A stretch of 64,000 nt of DNA from Chloroflexota bacterium (GTDB lineage Bacteria; Chloroflexota; Anaerolineae; Anaerolineales; Villigracilaceae), in NCBI GenBank assembly GCA_016223135.1, contig JACRPQ010000017.1:102168-166167 (forward strand). The letters run 5' to 3'. A model generated the notes under the pieces. The model saw nothing but the letters and a program-made list of their open reading frames with translations, ran no database searches and was not told the DNA's origin. The translations under genes and the position numbers were made by a program. Within the stretch, counting starts at the first letter, position 1. The number at the start of each line of letters is the position of its first letter. Of this stretch, positions 29,143 to 37,109 are shown piece after piece.

Positions 29143-29994
29143 TTACGGGATGACCACCATCATGCTTTGTTCGATTTCCTGCGGGGTGGGGATGCTGTTC
29201 AAGCCTTCGCGTTCGACGGAGTGGGAGGCGAGCAAGGTGGCAAAGCGGGCGGCTTCCCATGGGTCGCGGGTGGTCAGGTAGCGGAAGAAGAAGGCGGCGG
29301 CGAAGATGTCGCCTGCGCCGGTGGCATCCACCTCGCGGACGGACGGCGCGCGGAAGCGGCGGCGGTCGCCGTGCCAGTGAAGGACTGCGCCGGCTGCGCC
29401 TTCGGTCACGACGAGGATTTTGGTTTGTTCTGCCATGTGTTCGATGAGCAGGTCGTCGCCGTTCACGTCTTCGCGGCTGATGACCACCGCGTCTGCCCGC
29501 GCCAGGGCGGGCTCTGCATCTGTCCATGCGCAGGGGGAGACGCGTCCGCTTGAATCCCATTGGCGCATCCAGCCTTGCGGGGTGAGTCCAAACAGGGATG
29601 GGGAAAACCCTTCTGGCAGGATGGCGTCCACCTCATTGGCGATGGGGGCGAGGTGAAGGATGGGAGCGGAGCGCCAGGCAGCAGGCACGAGGTCCAGGGG
29701 GATGCGGTCGGCGCGGGCGCGCAGGTATTGGACGCGTCCGTCTGCGGTGTAGAGGTTTTCGTAAGTGGTGCTGGTCTGCGATGGAAGAGTGAGGATGGAA
29801 ATGCCGTTCAGCGGTTCGAGGGAAAGGTCTGCGCCTGCGGCGGTGACGATGCCCACACGCAAGCCGAGGGCGCGGGCGGTCAATGCGGCGTAGGCAACCG
29901 TTCCGCCCAGGCGTGCGCCGTGAGGGGTCAGGTCGCGCGCGGCGTGACCGATGACGAGGTAATCCACCGTTTCGCGCGGAACGAGGCTGTGCAT
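29143..29994 (-). CDS. PfkB-family sugar kinase
   Basis: 'ARLGGTVAYAALTARALGLRVGIVTAAG', 'EVDATGAGDIFAAAFFFRYL'. Confidence 0.9.
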   Translation of the reverse strand: MHSLVPRETVDYLVIGHAARDLTPHGARLGGTVAYAALTARALGLRVGIVTAAGADLSLEPLNGISILTLPSQTSTTYENLYTADGRVQYLRARADRIPLDLVPAAWRSAPILHLAPIANEVDAILPEGFSPSLFGLTPQGWMRQWDSSGRVSPCAWTDAEPALARADAVVISREDVNGDDLLIEHMAEQTKILVVTEGAAGAVLHWHGDRRRFRAPSVREVDATGAGDIFAAAFFFRYLTTRDPWEAARFATLLASHSVEREGLNSIPTPQEIEQSMMVVIP

Positions 29995-30039
29995 GGGTGA
30001 ATTATACCGTGAGAAGATTTGTCAAGCCCGTTAAAGAGC

Positions 30040-30089
30040 CTTTCCTCTTTTGTCTTTCGAGGCTGGCAAGGAAAGACAAAAGAGGAAAG
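30040..30089. repeat. Perfect 19-bp inverted repeat, 12-nt loop, between jag and the PfkB gene
   Basis: CTTTCCTCTTTTGTCTTTC (30040-30058)/GAAAGACAAAAGAGGAAAG (30071-30089). Confidence 0.85.
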
Positions 30090-30111
30090 AGATTACGAGC
30101 GAAGAGGGTGA

Positions 30112-30858
30112 TCAGTCTTCCTTCGGGTAAATCACCACTTTACGGTATGGTTCTTCGCCGGTGCTTTCGGTGGCGACAAAGGGATGGTCGCGCAGGGCAA
30201 GGTGAATGATGCGGCGTTCGGCGGAGGGCATGGGTTCGAGCGTTTGTTTGCGCTTGTTTTTGACGACCTGCTCTGCCATGCGTTTTGCCATTTGAATCAA
30301 TTGTCGTTCGCGGCGGCTGCGGTACCCTTCCACGTCCACGACGAGTTGTACGAACTGTTCCGCCGCTTTGCCGAGGAGGAGCGAGGCAACGTATTGGAAG
30401 GCGTTGAGCGTTTCGGAGCGGCGCCCGATCAGCACGCTCAGGTCGTCGCCGCGCACGTCCACGTTGATGACGCGGCGGTCGGAACGGTCGTTTTCGGCGT
30501 AGTGCGCCGAGACCTGCGCCTGCAGTCCCATCAGGTGCAGGAGTTTGGAGACAATGGATTCAGCCTGGTCGAGCAGGGGATCATGTTCCGGCTGCGATTC
30601 GGCTTCTCGGACGGGAACAGGCGTCGGTTCGGACTCAGAAGCGGCTGATGCGGTTTCGAGGGGAGGTTCCTCCGCCGGAGCATTGACCGTCAGGCGGACG
30701 CGCACTTGCGCTTTTCCAAATCCGAACAAGCCGCGGCTGCCGGCGTCCAGCACTTCCACGCGGACGGCATCGGCAGTGAGACCCAGTTGGGCAAGCCCTT
30801 GTGCAATGGCTTCTTCCACGGTCGGCGCGATGATTTCCAGAGTGGTGCGTGCGTTCAT
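30112..30858 (-). CDS. jag: Jag/SpoIIIJ-associated RNA-binding protein (KH and R3H)
   Basis: 'LEIIAPTVEEAIAQGLAQLGL', 'GDDLSVLIGRRSETLNAFQYVASLLLGK', 'RRIIHLALRDHPFVATESTGEEPYRKVVI'. Confidence 0.94.
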   Translation of the reverse strand: MNARTTLEIIAPTVEEAIAQGLAQLGLTADAVRVEVLDAGSRGLFGFGKAQVRVRLTVNAPAEEPPLETASAASESEPTPVPVREAESQPEHDPLLDQAESIVSKLLHLMGLQAQVSAHYAENDRSDRRVINVDVRGDDLSVLIGRRSETLNAFQYVASLLLGKAAEQFVQLVVDVEGYRSRRERQLIQMAKRMAEQVVKNKRKQTLEPMPSAERRIIHLALRDHPFVATESTGEEPYRKVVIYPKED

Positions 30859-30868
30859 GTCCGCCTCC

Positions 30869-31612
30869 TTATTCTTTTCTCATGCTCTTCGGCAGAAGAT
30901 TGCTCCAATTGGCTTTGCCCTGCGCCGCATATTGGATGATGCCGAGCAGGTTGCTGGTGATGAAATAGACCGACAAGCCTGAGGGAAAGGTGAGGGCAAA
31001 CCAGCCGAGCATGAGCGGCATGGTGATTGCCATGGACTGTCCCATGGCGGCGCTTTGGTCGTTGGGGTTGGTGGCAGGCGGCAGGGTGAGTTTGGATTGG
31101 ATGTAGGTGGTCGCCGCAACAATGATGGCGAGGATGTAATACGGTTCAGGCTGACCGAGGTTCATCCACAGGAATTTGCTGTTGAGCGGGATGAGGTTGG
31201 CGACATCGAGAAAGTTGGGGTTGATGCTCTGTGAGAGTTTGAGCAGGTCGAGCGGGGTGGCGGCGAGGGCGCGGATGATGCTCTGGTAGAGGGCGATGAG
31301 GATGGGGAACTGAATGAGGGTGGGCAGACAGGAACCGAAAGGATTGATGCCTCGTTCGCGGTAGATGCGCATTTGTTCCTGCGCCAGTTTTTCGCGGTCT
31401 TTGGCGTATTTCTTTTGAATTGCCTGCCATTCCTTGTCGTTTTGCAAATCCTGCATGGCTTTGGCGCCCTTCATTTGCTGGGCGTTGAGGGGCCAGGTGA
31501 CGATGCGAATCAGGATGGTGAAGAGGATGATGGCAACGCCAAAGTTCTGACCGATGATGTTGTAAATCCACAACAGGATGTTAATGAAAAGGGAAACGAA
31601 GAGATTCCACAT
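30869..31612 (-). CDS. yidC: YidC/Oxa1 membrane protein insertase
   Basis: 'GVAIILFTILIRIVTWPLNAQQMKGAKAMQDLQ', 'PTLIQFPILIALYQSI'; start reassigned to 31612. Confidence 0.95.
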   Translation of the reverse strand: MWNLFVSLFINILLWIYNIIGQNFGVAIILFTILIRIVTWPLNAQQMKGAKAMQDLQNDKEWQAIQKKYAKDREKLAQEQMRIYRERGINPFGSCLPTLIQFPILIALYQSIIRALAATPLDLLKLSQSINPNFLDVANLIPLNSKFLWMNLGQPEPYYILAIIVAATTYIQSKLTLPPATNPNDQSAAMGQSMAITMPLMLGWFALTFPSGLSVYFITSNLLGIIQYAAQGKANWSNLLPKSMRKE

Positions 31613-31619
31613 GGTGCCT

Positions 31620-32723
31620 CTATTTCTTCGGGGGGAAGGTCCATACCTGGCGGCCGTTGGAATCGAGCGCGGCGAGGTAGAAATCGGTTTCGAGCGGGGC
31701 AACCAGAATCAGGTCACCGGCGACGACCGGGGTGGTGTAAATCTTGCCGCCCACTGCTTCGAACCACAGGGTCTTTCCGTCCTTGCCAATGGCGTAGAGA
31801 TTGCCGGATTCGGTGGCAAGCAGGAGGTGGTCGTTTTGCAAGATGGCGTTGGCGGTGATGGCGCCATCGGGCTGGATGCTCCAGTTCAGTTTGTTGTTGG
31901 CGGCGTCGAAGGAGTAGAAGTTGCCTTTGAGGTCGCCAAAGTAGAGGGTGTCGCCGTCAAAGACGGGGGTGCTCCACAGCCAGTATTGTGCGTCGAGAAC
32001 AGATTGGTGCGCGCCGGTTTCGGGGTCGAATTGTTCGAGCTTCGAGGCGAGCGAGCCGACGTAGAGTCTGCCATCGGGACCAAGAGCGGGAGCGCCGGGG
32101 ATGGCGGCGGCAATGTCTGCCTGCCAAGCGATGGCATAATCGGCAAGGTTCACGGCATGGACGCGATGGTCAAGGGATGTGACGTAAATGCGTTCTCCGT
32201 CGGTGACGGGCTGCGCCCACAGCCGCCCGCCCAGTTCAATTGTGGCGATGGGCTGTTTTTGCGATTGTCCATCGCTCAAGTCGAGAACATAGAGGTTGCC
32301 GTCGGCGTTGGGGGCGAAGAGTTTGTCCTCTACAATCAAGGGGGCAGCCACCCAAGCACCGCCGGCGCCGGTGAAGGTCCATTTGACGGCGGGGTTTTTG
32401 AAGTCGCCGTTGGTGATGAGGTCATGCGGGTCGAGGGCGTAGAGAATGTGTTTGCTGCCGGCGCTACCAACGATAACAAGACCGTCAGAGGTGAGGACAG
32501 GGGTGGCGTAGAATTGCGCTTTGTTGTCGTTGGGGTCGGAGAAGCGCCAGACTTCGGCGCCGTCTTGGATGTTGATGCCGTACACGTGGGATAAGTCCGC
32601 CAGGTAAGCAGTGGTTTCGTCGGCGGCAAGACCGGGCCAGGTGGTGCCGCGCACGGTTCCGCCGCAGGCGCTCAGGAGGAGGGCGCCGAACAGAACCAGT
32701 GTCAGCAAAAGGATTTTCTTCAT
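31620..32723 (-). CDS. PQQ-binding-like beta-propeller lipoprotein
   Basis: Lipobox 'LFGALLLSACGG'; repeated 'GDTLYFGDLKGNFYSFDAANNKLNWS', 'LLLATESGNLYAIGKDGKTLWFE' blades. Confidence 0.88.
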   Translation of the reverse strand: MKKILLLTLVLFGALLLSACGGTVRGTTWPGLAADETTAYLADLSHVYGINIQDGAEVWRFSDPNDNKAQFYATPVLTSDGLVIVGSAGSKHILYALDPHDLITNGDFKNPAVKWTFTGAGGAWVAAPLIVEDKLFAPNADGNLYVLDLSDGQSQKQPIATIELGGRLWAQPVTDGERIYVTSLDHRVHAVNLADYAIAWQADIAAAIPGAPALGPDGRLYVGSLASKLEQFDPETGAHQSVLDAQYWLWSTPVFDGDTLYFGDLKGNFYSFDAANNKLNWSIQPDGAITANAILQNDHLLLATESGNLYAIGKDGKTLWFEAVGGKIYTTPVVAGDLILVAPLETDFYLAALDSNGRQVWTFPPKK

Positions 32724-32738
32724 TTGGATTTCGTACTC

Positions 32739-32975
32739 CTATGGAACGGGGTCGTAGCCCCCGGGATTGAACGGGTTACAGCGTAAAACGCGCCACGCCG
32801 CCATGAGCGAACCTTTGAGAACGCCATATTTATACACTGCCTGGTAGCCGTAGTGGGAACAGGAAGGGTAGAAGCGGCAGGTATTGGGAGGGAGTCCCTT
32901 CGAGATTGTCATTTGGTACAGGCGGATGAGCGCCAACAGGGCAATGCGCGGGAGATTTGTGAGGGTGCGCGGCAT
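32739..32975 (-). CDS. yidD: YidD membrane protein insertion efficiency factor
   Basis: '[63 protein letters not shown]'; start placed at 32975. Confidence 0.95.
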   Translation of the reverse strand: MPRTLTNLPRIALLALIRLYQMTISKGLPPNTCRFYPSCSHYGYQAVYKYGVLKGSLMAAWRVLRCNPFNPGGYDPVP

Positions 32976-33018
32976 ATCGCGCAAGCGCGGCTCGCTGGAG
33001 TAATCGTGAAGGTGAAAT

Positions 33019-33369
33019 TCAGGATTCATGCGGCGGGGTGATGAGTCTGGCGCGCTGGAAGAGGTCAAGCAAAGCCCGGCGGGTTTCTTCGAAGGAGGCG
33101 CGGGCAAGGCTGGGGCGGGCAATCAAGATCAGGTCGAAGTGGGAGGCGATGTGGGGGATGAGGCTGCGCATCGCTTCCCGCAGGATTCGTTTTGCGCGGT
33201 TGCGTCGGATGGCAGTGCCTACGGTCTTACCGGCTGCTATTCCTACACGCAAGCGAGGCTGCTCGCTTTTTTGCACCATCAACACAACAAGCGGGTGGGC
33301 ATAAGACTTGCCGGAACGCCGCACCCGCTTGAAATCTTCGGACCGGGTCAGACGAAACCTTCTCTGCAC
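33019..33369 (-). CDS. rnpA: Ribonuclease P protein component
   Basis: '[27 protein letters not shown]', '[18 protein letters not shown]'. Confidence 0.94.
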   Translation of the reverse strand: MQRRFRLTRSEDFKRVRRSGKSYAHPLVVLMVQKSEQPRLRVGIAAGKTVGTAIRRNRAKRILREAMRSLIPHIASHFDLILIARPSLARASFEETRRALLDLFQRARLITPPHES

Positions 33370-33390
33370 CCGAGACTCGTTTACGCTGTT

Positions 33391-33561
33391 TTACCAGCGA
33401 ACCTTTTTGACGTGTTCGTTGGCAGTGACCGTCAATTGGTGACGCCCGCGCAGGCGGCGGCGTTTGAGAACGGCGCGCCCATCGGCGGTGGACATGCGTT
33501 TGCGGAAGCCGTGCACGCGCACGCGTCGGCGGATTTTCGGTTGGTACGTTCGTTTTGGCAT
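33391..33561 (-). CDS. rpmH: Ribosomal protein L34 (56 aa; absent from the supplied ORF track)
   Basis: Manual reverse translation: [56 protein letters not shown], directly upstream of rnpA. Confidence 0.96.
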   Translation of the reverse strand: MPKRTYQPKIRRRVRVHGFRKRMSTADGRAVLKRRRLRGRHQLTVTANEHVKKVRW

Positions 33562-33656
33562 TCTATCTTCCTCGTCTCAAAAATAATTGCTTTGGCATAC
33601 TGCCCGCTTTCTTGCAAGGCAAGGCATTATACCGTAAGGATTTCGAATCGGTCAAT

Positions 33657-34361
33657 TCATGCGGCGGACGGATTCTTCCCGTTTCGGACGGGGTAAACCG
33701 GAAAGGCAAGCAGGTCGGCGAGGCGTTTTACGCCTTCGGGGCTGGCAACAGCGATGATTTCGTCGTTTTCGCGCAAGGTGCTGTCGCCGCGCGGCAGCGT
33801 CATGACGCCGTCGCGGATGATGGCGGCAATGACGCAGTGTTCCGCCAGGTCCATGTCTTTGAGAGGAACGCCGATGGCTTTTGCGCCGGTTGGCACTTTT
33901 TCCTCCACCACGGCATAACGTCCACGGCGGATTTTGAAGAGGGTCATCATGTCGCCCAGCGACATTTCTTCCTGGATGAGGTGCGCCAACACATCGGCGG
34001 CGTTGAGCGCCACGTCCACTTTGAATTTGTCGTTGAACAACCAGGCGTTATTGGGGTTGTTGACGCGCGCGATGGTGCGGGGAACATGGAACAGGGTTTT
34101 GGCAAGGTAGCAAATTGCCAGGTTGGATGCGTCTTCGCTGGTAACAGCAGCAATGACATGCGCTTCGCGTGCGCCCGCCGCCTCCAGCACGCTGGGATTG
34201 ACGGGGTGTCCTTCGTAAATCACTTCGGTGGGAAGTTCCTGGTGTAAATGGGAAAGCAGGTCGCGGCGGTCTTCGACCAGGCACACTTTGTAATTCTGAT
34301 TGATTAACAAGTTGGCAAGACGCGCGCCTGTGCGTCCGCCGCCAGCAATGAGTACGAACAT
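33657..34361 (-). CDS. TrkA-type potassium channel/transport regulatory protein (RCK_N+RCK_C)
   Basis: 'MFVLIAGGGRTGARLANLLINQNYKVCLVEDR', C-terminal 'DEIIAVASPEGVKRLADLL'. Confidence 0.9.
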   Translation of the reverse strand: MFVLIAGGGRTGARLANLLINQNYKVCLVEDRRDLLSHLHQELPTEVIYEGHPVNPSVLEAAGAREAHVIAAVTSEDASNLAICYLAKTLFHVPRTIARVNNPNNAWLFNDKFKVDVALNAADVLAHLIQEEMSLGDMMTLFKIRRGRYAVVEEKVPTGAKAIGVPLKDMDLAEHCVIAAIIRDGVMTLPRGDSTLRENDEIIAVASPEGVKRLADLLAFPVYPVRNGKNPSAA

Positions 34362-34362
34362 A

Positions 34363-35025
34363 TTACGCCTCCGCCTTGCCTGAAATACAGGCTGTCAATT
34401 CGCCAATGCCTTTGAATGTGGAACTGACGTCGAGCAGGTCGCCTTCTTGCAGGACGGTATCCATTTCAGGCAGGAACGAGCGCCCTGCTCTGGTCAAAGC
34501 AACGGGGCGGCACTCGCGGATGTTTCCAAGCAACTCGCCCAATGTGCGCCCATTCCACAGTTCTGGAATGCGAACCTCGTAGATTTCCACTTCGCCGTTG
34601 CCGGCGGAATAGACGACTTTTTCGGACGGGTTGATGAGCAGTTCCTCGACGCGCTGCGCGCCCCACGTGGTGGAGCCGACGGTTTGCAACCCGAACGCTT
34701 CGATGACGCTGCGCAGGCTGGGGTCGTAGTTGCGGGCGACCACCACAGGGATATTGTAGAATTCGCGCGCCGCATGGCAAACCACAGCGTTGAGAGCGTC
34801 GGAGTTGGTGACCGCCGCCAGCCCGTCTGCCTCCTGGATGCCGGCGCGTTCCAGCACCGTTTCTGCCAGACCTTCGCCTTCCAGCGTGCGCCCGCGAAAA
34901 TCGGGATGCAGGCGGTTAAATGCCTGTTTGTTGACATCCACGACAACGACGCGATGCCCGCTTTTATATAGGTGGTAGGATAACTCCGCGCCCACGCGGC
35001 CGCATCCGATAATGATGAAATTCAT
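34363..35025 (-). CDS. TrkA-type potassium uptake regulatory protein
   Basis: 'MNFIIIGCGRVGAELSYHLYKSGHRVVVVDVN'. Confidence 0.9.
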   Translation of the reverse strand: MNFIIIGCGRVGAELSYHLYKSGHRVVVVDVNKQAFNRLHPDFRGRTLEGEGLAETVLERAGIQEADGLAAVTNSDALNAVVCHAAREFYNIPVVVARNYDPSLRSVIEAFGLQTVGSTTWGAQRVEELLINPSEKVVYSAGNGEVEIYEVRIPELWNGRTLGELLGNIRECRPVALTRAGRSFLPEMDTVLQEGDLLDVSSTFKGIGELTACISGKAEA

Positions 35026-35033
35026 GTCTTATC

Positions 35034-36992
35034 TTACTCCTTTTTTTCCTGACGCACGTGATAGGGAACGTCGGTGACAACGACGCCGTGCTTGTTCAAT
35101 AATTCCTGTCGCAGCACATCTGCTGTGCGCATGTGCAGGGCTTTATGCCAGCGCTTCGAGGGGATAAACTGCGGCACGACGATGGTGATGGCTTCGCCAG
35201 GCTGACGATGTTCAATAACCTCTGTCAAATAGTCAAGCAGCGGTTCGATCAGCAAACGGAAGGGGGAATCGAGGATGACCATGCGCGTGCCTTCGCCCCA
35301 GATTTTCCATTTCTTTTGCACCTTCTCCGTTTCCGCGGGGTCAATCGAAACGTGGACGGCGGTGACGTCATCCGAAAGCAGGCGCGCATAACGCAATGCT
35401 TCCAACGTTCCCTGATGCACGCCGCTCACCGCTAAAATGACGCGGTGGCGCGTCTGGCGGGAGGGCAGCCCATAAAATTTATCCAGAGAGAGGTGCGCCG
35501 CCAGGTCTTTGTAATGGTGGTGGATGGTAAAGAACAGCCAGACCAGTGTCGGGATGATAATCAACACGACCCAAGCCCCCTCGGTGAATTTTGTGACGGC
35601 AAAGATGATCATCACGATGAAGGTACACAAAGCGCCAAAGCCATTGATTATCATCTTTTGCAGCCAGTGTTTGTCGTATCGTAACACCGAACCTGGTTCG
35701 ACAACTTCCTTCCCTTCCGGAATGTGACCGATTTTCCACCAGCGCATCGCCATGCCGGTTTGCGAAAGGGTAAAGGAAAGAAAAACGCCAATGGCATAAA
35801 GCGGAATGAGCAAAGTGACGCTGGCATTGAAGAGAATGATCAGGAGGGATGCGATGACCGATAGCGTGGCAATGCCGTTCGAATACACGAGACGGCTCCC
35901 GCGGAACGTCAACTGGCGGGGGAGGTAACCGTCCTTTGCGACCAGCGCGCTCAGACGGGGAAAATCGGCAAAAGCGGTATTTGCCGCCATGATGAGGATG
36001 ACGGTGGTTGCCGTGATGATCATCAGGTACAAAATCCCGCGCCCGCCAAAGACGGTGCGTCCCAGTTGGGAGATGACGGTTTCCGTTTCGGAGGGTGTCG
36101 CGCCGATGTGAGTGACAAGGAAGGAAATGCCCAAGAACAACGTCGCCAGGATAAACGCCATCCAAATCAGAGTAATTCCTGCATTGCGGCTGCGCGGTTC
36201 CTTGAAAGCGGTGATGCCATTAGAGATGGCTTCAATGCCGGTCAGCGCAGCAGTGCCGCTCGAAAAGGCATGCAGGAGGAGAAAAGGCGTAATTGCTGTC
36301 AGCGCTCCTTCGATCTCGAGGTGAGGCGGGTCTATGACAACGCCCAGTGTGCCGGTGAAGTAGCGCACCAGTCCCGTCCCTACGGTAATGAACATCATCG
36401 CGACGAAGAAATAGGTGGGAATGGAAAAAGCGATGCCCGATTCCTTCACGCCCCGCAGGTTGATCAACATGATCAAGAAAACGGCAGCGACCGAGAGCCA
36501 AACGCGGTAGGGAAAGAGTTGCGGATATGCCGAAACGATTTGCGCCACCCCAGCCGAAATGGAGACAGCCACGGTCAGGATGTAATCGGTGAGCAGCGCC
36601 GCGCCCGCAATTTGAGCGGTCGCTTCGCCCAGGTTATCACGGGAAACGATGTATGCGCCGCCTCCGTCCGGATAGGCGTGAATGGTTTGCTCATAAGAGA
36701 AGGTGACGATTGCCATCAATACGACAATGGCAAGCGCAATCGGGAAAACGTACCCGAACGCCACCGTTCCCGCCGCCGCCAGGATGACCATGATTTCCTG
36801 CGTGGCATAGGCGGTGGACGATAACGCGTCGGAGGCGAAAACCGCCAGCCCAACGGCTTTGCCAATGGTCTGATGGGGCGCATCGGCGGTGGAGAGGGGA
36901 CGCCCGATGAACCAGTGAGTTAGGGAACGTGGCGGCTGGTAGTCGCTCTGCCGCCTCATAATCTCGGTGTGTTCGTGTTCGGAAATTGTCAT
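35034..36992 (-). CDS. APC-superfamily transporter, KimA (YdaO)-like K+ importer with C-terminal USP-like domain
   Basis: 'FASDALSSTAYATQEIMVILAAAG', 'YPDGGGAYIVSRDNLGE'; C-terminal 'RHRVILAVSGVHQGTLEALRYARLLSDDVTAVHVSID'. Confidence 0.82.
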   Translation of the reverse strand: MTISEHEHTEIMRRQSDYQPPRSLTHWFIGRPLSTADAPHQTIGKAVGLAVFASDALSSTAYATQEIMVILAAAGTVAFGYVFPIALAIVVLMAIVTFSYEQTIHAYPDGGGAYIVSRDNLGEATAQIAGAALLTDYILTVAVSISAGVAQIVSAYPQLFPYRVWLSVAAVFLIMLINLRGVKESGIAFSIPTYFFVAMMFITVGTGLVRYFTGTLGVVIDPPHLEIEGALTAITPFLLLHAFSSGTAALTGIEAISNGITAFKEPRSRNAGITLIWMAFILATLFLGISFLVTHIGATPSETETVISQLGRTVFGGRGILYLMIITATTVILIMAANTAFADFPRLSALVAKDGYLPRQLTFRGSRLVYSNGIATLSVIASLLIILFNASVTLLIPLYAIGVFLSFTLSQTGMAMRWWKIGHIPEGKEVVEPGSVLRYDKHWLQKMIINGFGALCTFIVMIIFAVTKFTEGAWVVLIIIPTLVWLFFTIHHHYKDLAAHLSLDKFYGLPSRQTRHRVILAVSGVHQGTLEALRYARLLSDDVTAVHVSIDPAETEKVQKKWKIWGEGTRMVILDSPFRLLIEPLLDYLTEVIEHRQPGEAITIVVPQFIPSKRWHKALHMRTADVLRQELLNKHGVVVTDVPYHVRQEKKE

Positions 36993-37008
36993 GATTTTTA
37001 TCTTAACT

Positions 37009-37100
37009 AACTGATGTTATGCAGCTTATTCATACCGCGACATTTATGTCGCCTGAAAACGCGAGATAAATCTCGCGCTACCGCGTAAGGTGAGTAACTA
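37009..37100. repeat. Dispersed palindromic repeat family A, copy 5 (core 37060-37077), flanks inverted relative to copies 2-4
   Basis: ACTGATGTTATGCAG...CGCGACATTTATGTCGCCTGAAAACGCGAGATAAATCTCGCGCTACCGCGTAAGGTGAGTAA. Confidence 0.85.
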
Positions 37101-37109
37101 AAATTGCCG

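Noticed and set aside
33562-33656. oriC candidate next to rpmH
   Set aside because: No DnaA-box cluster or AT-rich unwinding element visible in the short gap.
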